NCBI GenBank assembly: GCA_008973525.1
Contig: WACJ01000125.1
Span: 806,001 to 870,000 of the forward strand
Origin: Stenopsyche tienmushanensis
Taxonomy: Eukaryota > Arthropoda > Insecta > Trichoptera > Stenopsychidae
Direction of reading: 5' to 3'
Length of the DNA: 64,000 bases
Position 1 is the first letter of the stretch, and each line of letters begins with the position of its first letter. A program made the position numbers and the translations under genes. Under the pieces are notes generated by a model, which was not told the origin of the DNA, did no database searches, and worked only from the letters and a program-made list of their open reading frames with translations. This document shows, one piece after another, positions 59,031-64,000 of this stretch.

Positions 59031-60379
59031 ATTACAGAAATAAATACTTTGATAAAAAAAAACAACGCTTGTATCCTGAATTTAATATTTAAAGGGTAGC
59101 CTTTTTCGTAATATAAATATTAATTTTACATGTAAATGTTTTATATTAATAAATGCGAGTTAGTGTACTATTATTAATACATTGTTTTAATTTTTTAAAT
59201 TAAAATTCAAACCTTGGTAGCGACCCCTAAATATTATTTTTAAAAAATGAAAAAATACTGAAATAGTTCTTTACGGTCAAATATTCGAAAACATTTTTTT
59301 TTAACCCAAATAAGGATTATTTTTGATCTTTCGTTATGAGCAATTTGACCACGTTTTGTACATTTTAAAATTATTAATTCATTTCGCAATTTCATTAAAT
59401 CGTTTTTCCAGCGTAAATCCCGAAACTTATTTAGGGCAATTGTTAAATTGGGTCATAGATAAAATGTTATGTAACTGATGACAAATTAAAGTTTCATTAA
59501 ATTTTGCACACTGACGCTAATAGGAATGTTAAAAATGTGAATATCAATATTTTTCAATCCATGAAATCCACTTGCTTGGATTTTATTTTTAAAAAATTCA
59601 TAGTCGAGTCATGACTATGAAACGAAATTGAAAGCTTAATCTCATACTCCGTGAAAATAGTTTTTGTTGTAAAAATCAGGTCGAGGCCTCGGCAAAATTC
59701 TCGCAATTAAAAACGAGAGTGGGTACGTGTTTGGAATTTGATAACGGCGGAAGGAGATGAAGTCAAATTGCGGCACTCCGATTAACGGCCTCCGTTCTTC
59801 GGTTAAGGCCAAGTTAGCAGGCTGGGTTTTGGGTGCTAAACGGATCGTTACGGATGAAAAATGTTCTATTCGGTTTTTCGCAGACTAAATGTGTCACGTC
59901 TGGATCATTAGATTTGCCCCGTGTGCGAGGGAAAGCCCCAGAGATTTAGGTCCTCCGGTATCTCGTCCTGCTGACGTCCATCTGAATTTATCATATGGCT
60001 TTAAAATCCTTGAATATAGGCTAGTCAGTTCCAAGCGATTATGTTGACAATTACCATGATACCATATTTATGAGACTATTTTATTATTTACACGACACAT
60101 AAGATCTTGTGCATAGTGCATAACATAGGAGATCTACATTTGACGCCTAGCAAAAACGTTAGTGAACACGCTCTATTATTTTTTAAATCTTGACTATTAA
60201 ATATAATAAATTAACACTTTAATAATATTATTTAAGATTTGTGATGTGAAAATTAAAATAGAAACCAAAAGTATAATAGAGGCTATTCATGATTTGGCTA
60301 AGTGTTGGTATAATAGACTAGTTCCTGGATTCTTATAATATGTGTAGATTTTTAAAAAAATATTGATATTTCAGTTTAA
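59031..60379. other. intergenic with GC-richer patch 59680-59990
   Basis: The patch (aacggcggaaggagatgaag; ttaacggcctccgttcttcgg) has no sizable frame. It may be a regulatory or untranslated region. The rest is AT-rich. Confidence 0.3.
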
Positions 60380-60783
60380 CCAGTATGGTAGGATGATCGC
60401 GTATTTGCGAGCGAATTCCAATGATTCAGAAAGAGCACTCTTGTACGTTGAGTTCGGAGAGATGTCTTTCTGTCGAGACGGAGAGCTCCCTGCGCACATC
60501 GTACGATTGTATAGATCATATTCATCGACTAATAATGATGTATGAATGATATAATGAATTGATTGTTTACTTGAAGAAATTACCGAATATTTTATGCTAT
60601 CGAAAATGTTTATTTATTTAACTCGTTCGTCGCTGCGTCCACCAGATCCGAGTCTCCGAAAAGCGAATCCAGTGTCTTAACTTGCAATTTTTAACTTTAA
60701 AAACTTCTTTCTATAATGTCTTTCAGATGACAACTGTCTAAATATATTTCGAGATCGACTTCAAAACTTGTATCATCTTTTTT
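60380..60783 (+). mobile_element. TTAA-type piggyBac-like family, copy C (3' truncated)
   Basis: TTAA at 60376-60379, then CCAGTATGGTAGGATGATCG as in copy B. Homology runs through gaatgatataatgaattgatt and acaactgtctaaatat, then is lost near 60783. The right end is missing. Confidence 0.6.
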
Positions 60784-61066
60784 AAAGCGCATGCAGGAAA
60801 TATTTGGAAAAAAATTGAAAACAACTGTACTTCTTTCTTTTGATATTTTTTATTCGTCTATCCATGAGTTCCGTATTAGTATAATTTTTAGCTGAATGAA
60901 ATATTGACGAAACGAAATAAAGCTTATATGACGAGAATTATATGTTTGTATAGGAACTGTTGAATAAGTAAGCTACCTGATTATCGAAACAGAATCATTG
61001 CAGCTTAAAAAACCCATCTATTTTTATAAAAATCAATTTTTTAAACTATTCCTCCCTCTCATCATA

Positions 61067-61284
61067 TTAATTAAGGAAAATATTCATTCGGGCATGTGAA
61101 GTTTCAGCTTCAAGAGTACGTATTAAATAGTTAAGCAATATTTCCGATGGCATTTCCAGAGTCGTATGCTGAAAGCTCTCGAAATTGCCGACGTCGTTTG
61201 ACTTTTGAGACTGAAGTTCAACGAGCTTTACCGAATGGCTATTTCTTGCAATGCTGCATACAAACCTGAACGAAAGTTCTATAC
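61067..61284 (-). CDS. candidate terminal exon, unrecognised minus-strand gene
   Basis: Follows an acceptor aatgcaatacag| and reads IELSFRFVCSIARNSHSVKL, VELQSQKSNDVGNFESFQ and ETSHARMNIFLN* at the stop. Needs one base from the previous exon; the exon 62264-62610 offers exactly that at GCATTTG|GTCCAG, giving a split Gly codon. Intron about 980 bases. No family recognised. Confidence 0.4.
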
Positions 61285-62263
61285 CTGTATTGCATTTCAA
61301 TTTGTGTTATTACGAATCAACCTATGCAAGAAACTTAGTTAAATAAATAATCTAATAATAATAAATTCGTAGTTTAACATATTAACGCCACCCCTTGAAC
61401 GTGTTATCCAATTTATGTTATTTTTGTTAAAAAATCAACTAAGACAACAGATTTGTTTGTCAATATTGGAAGAATTGGGAAATAAGCCATCATTTTAGAT
61501 AAAAAAACACGTTAAAGTAATAAACATTTTACCACGTCTCAAAATTTTGATATAGAAAGAAGCAGATGACGACAAATTCATTTAGATATTTTGGATGAAT
61601 TTTTGAACTAATATTCTATCGAAGTAATTTTGGAAATGGTTTATCCTTTTATGTTTGATACTGAATTTAACGTGGGAAAATTTTAATGAGTTTTTAATTG
61701 ATAGATTTTTAATATTTTTATTTGAGTTTCTAATTAAGCCCCTCCGATTCAATATATTTTTGCCTTGCCATTTTTAAACATGAGCGCTTTGATGTTATTA
61801 ATTCCATACATGTCTCATTAAGCACATAAATAATATTTCTCTGGGTTAAGCCGGGCTTATACTCGTAGCTTATAATAGATATTATTCTCCTCTAGACAAT
61901 CAATATACTTTTCAGCTATATATAAGGGCATAAAAGTCTATTATGCTAGTCTGGAAAAATAACTTAACCCTTATTGAAGTTTGATGCAATGACCTCTCAC
62001 TATCCGAGTGTTTTGATTAAGTGTTGCAATTTTGAATAAATATCAATTCTGATACAATTTGAAGAACTAAACTGGTAAAAAGCGAGTATTGAGTATAAGA
62101 TTTTTGTCAAATTTACCATTGAAATATTTATCAAATATAAGTTTTTAAATATTTTGTGCTGGACTTTTATTTGGCAATAGATTGGTATCGAAGAAAATTG
62201 TGTTTCAGTATTTTTTTCAATTTTGGTGCATCTTATTATGTCCAATGCTTTCAAGAACTGGAC

Positions 62264-62610
62264 CAAATGCTTGTACTCCCTTTAACAGAATTTTCACAGA
62301 TCTGAGCGCATTCGTGTTGCTCGGATGAAACCTATTAGTGGAATTGAATTTTATACACCGGCGATGTCCACAGTGGGTAGAATCTAGATAATGAAATTGG
62401 GGAATAGGAGACTTTAAGTCGATGTAATAGATTTTAATAATCGAAAAATCGTTTGTTTTCATGCTTTCGCGCACGACCCCAAACTTAACAAACAGTCCCG
62501 GAGGGTGATATGATGGGGGTGTAAAATCTATTTTAATAGAATGCACTGCCTGCATTTCTGCATCAGTCGGCAGGATTTCAAATTTTAAGATGAAATTGCA
62601 GTGGGGCTTG
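62264..62610 (-). CDS. candidate internal exon, unrecognised minus-strand gene
   Basis: About 115 codons from acceptor tacatttttaaag|. Reads KPHCNFILKFEILPTDAEMQ, IDFTPPSYHPPGLFVKFGVV, YIDLKSPIPQFHYLDSTHCG and SVKILLKGVQAF. Starts with one base of a codon that the upstream exon (62683-62891) completes, and ends with one base that 61067-61284 completes. Composition is ordinary protein rather than AT-driven. No domain recognised. Confidence 0.42.
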
Positions 62611-62682
62611 CTTTAAAAATGTAAGTATAAAGATGTATTCGACTTGTGCCAAAGGATGGCACTTTTGTCGATTACAGTGCAC

Positions 62683-62891
62683 CTGGAGACAACTTGGTAT
62701 TTCGACTCTAGACCATCTTCCCCGTGTTTGCATCTAAAGAGCAAATGGACGAGGGTAGATTTGAGAGATCGATCTGTTAAAAAATAAGTTCGAAGGAACG
62801 AACACGCCGCAGCATAACCATTGAACTTCGAAACATTTTCATAACGAAAAATAAATAAGGTGTTTATTGCTTCATCGATGATTTTATACAT
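62683..62891 (-). CDS. candidate upstream exon, unrecognised minus-strand gene
   Basis: Frame MYKIIDEAINTLFIFRYENV through CSFLRTYFLTDRSLKSTLVH and FRCKHGEDGLESKYQVVS, to a donor CCAG|GTGCAC. Two leftover bases join the next exon in phase over a 72-base intron. The donor is weaker than consensus past +2. True start not certain; it may be the first Met at 62891 or lie further upstream. Confidence 0.35.
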
Positions 62892-64000
62892 GTTTTATTG
62901 CAGAATAATGTATTGAAAATATATGGTATTTTACTTTATATTTAGATATATGAAAATTGGCCATAATACTGATGGATGATGCTAATAAATAGACAGATCG
63001 CTCAAATAATTTAAGAATATTGTAACGATAATTTTACAGTTGAATCACAAATCAGTATCAAACATATTGGAAATAATTTTTGTAACAATAATTTTGGCAA
63101 TTTGAATATCTTAGTAAATCCAATTTCAATATATGTCATCGAATCTTTTGTATTAAAAAAAGAAGGAAAAATCTGCAATTAATAAAATAAATAGCAGTAC
63201 ATACTAACATATCTAGAATTTGGTTACCAACCATCAAAAAATAAGAAAACCAGCAACAAGAAAATCTCCAATAGTGCGATCGATCCATAGATTAGCTCTT
63301 GCTGGTGGCACTGGATGTTAGATAGAATAACAAGTTGCTTACTGAAGTGATGAGGATATCTATTCTACCATAAGTAAGTCTAGGGTATCGAAATATTGGA
63401 AAGAGGTAAATCCTTTATCTTTAAATAAAATCCAAACGTTATACCCGTTTAACTGTTAAAAAGTTCACAATTAGGGATTTTTTTAAATTCTCATTCGAGT
63501 TAATGATCTCATTCAATCAATCAGTATATTATATTCATCTCCTCATGCACACAATGTTGTTGATATCTTGACCTTTGTTTGCAATTTTGGTATGCATTTT
63601 GACCTGGTCGTCTTTTATTCCAGTATCCACGATATCGATACTTAGCCGTTAGCAGTTTTCATTTCCTTCTTAAAATGCTAAATCTGTTTTTCGAAATAGG
63701 CGATCCCCATAAGAACTTTTTATGTGGTAGTTTTCCATTATTTTCCACTTATTGTTGTTAGGATAGAATTGAAAATCTAGTTCAATATAGGATCTAAACC
63801 ACTATACCAACAATTGGCTGAAAACATTTAATCACTGTTGTGTTTTAAGTTAGGAGTATTTTTATTCCCTTTTGTTCAATGTTTTAATTATTAAAATATA
63901 ATATGTAATTTTACAGCTTATTATAAAACATTTTTAAATAAGCGATTTATGCCAGTAATGCTGTAACTTACATAAAAAGTATAATCATTTTCGGAATGTA
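62892..64000. other. AT-rich stretch to the window end, no gene seen
   Basis: Could be promoter or intron of the candidate minus-strand gene. No exon or element recognised. Confidence 0.45.

Noticed and set aside
58709..59065. 118-codon minus-strand frame
   Set aside because: Antisense to the plus-strand repeat-protein remnant, which has recognisable ordered motifs.

Overview
This is AT-rich nuclear DNA from an animal, almost certainly an insect. Evidence: spliced genes with GT..AG introns, two recognisable metazoan genes, and a dense mix of insect-type DNA transposons (hAT, Tigger/pogo, Tc1, mariner, piggyBac-like). I cannot place the order. No bacterial operons, tRNA/rRNA genes or CRISPR arrays were seen.

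Two host genes are secure. (1) A single-exon, minus-strand gene at 332-1579 encodes the caspase-activated DNase DFF40/CAD (fly Drep4 type), with a CIDE-N domain and an intact-looking zinc/histidine nuclease centre. (2) A 14-exon, plus-strand gene at 25231-37197 encodes liprin-beta: a long Ser/acidic and His/Tyr/Cys-rich N-terminal extension, a short coiled coil and three C-terminal SAM domains. I derived its exon borders from reading-frame phase and splice sites; they sum to a 1,159-residue frame. Its larger introns hold a Tigger copy, an antisense broken ORF and a nearly whole mariner.

Several weaker coding stretches were found by combining open frame, splice-site quality and phase. They are a proline-rich exon (6822-7384 +), a minus-strand pair (17481-17678 with 13934-14383) whose intron carries a Tc1 element, a small plus-strand exon series (17678-18240), a lone exon (52447-52575 -), and a phase-consistent minus-strand three-exon set (62891 down to 61067). 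I do not recognise their products.

The rest is mainly transposon-derived. The most striking family is a hAT with TAGGGAATCCAATCCCG ends, subterminal ATCCCGGGAT repeats and 8-bp target duplications, in six copies (8318, 12975, 15669, 45292, 51033, 56530). One of these sits inside the Tc1 element. Other elements are a ZBED/FAM200-type hAT (39507-41018), Tigger/pogo remnants (3488, 3908, 4605, 24052, 29737), mariner pieces (35110, 43740, 49030), a decayed piggyBac transposase (10190-11130) and TTAA-flanked non-autonomous elements (22002, 23337, 50395, 60380). A GC-rich segment with a perfect 10-bp hairpin interrupts the Tigger at 24052-24688. Long AT-rich stretches (about 8.9-10.2, 11.3-12.9, 37.4-39.5, 41.0-43.7, 46.9-49.0, 53.1-54.9 and 62.9-64 kb) show no gene.
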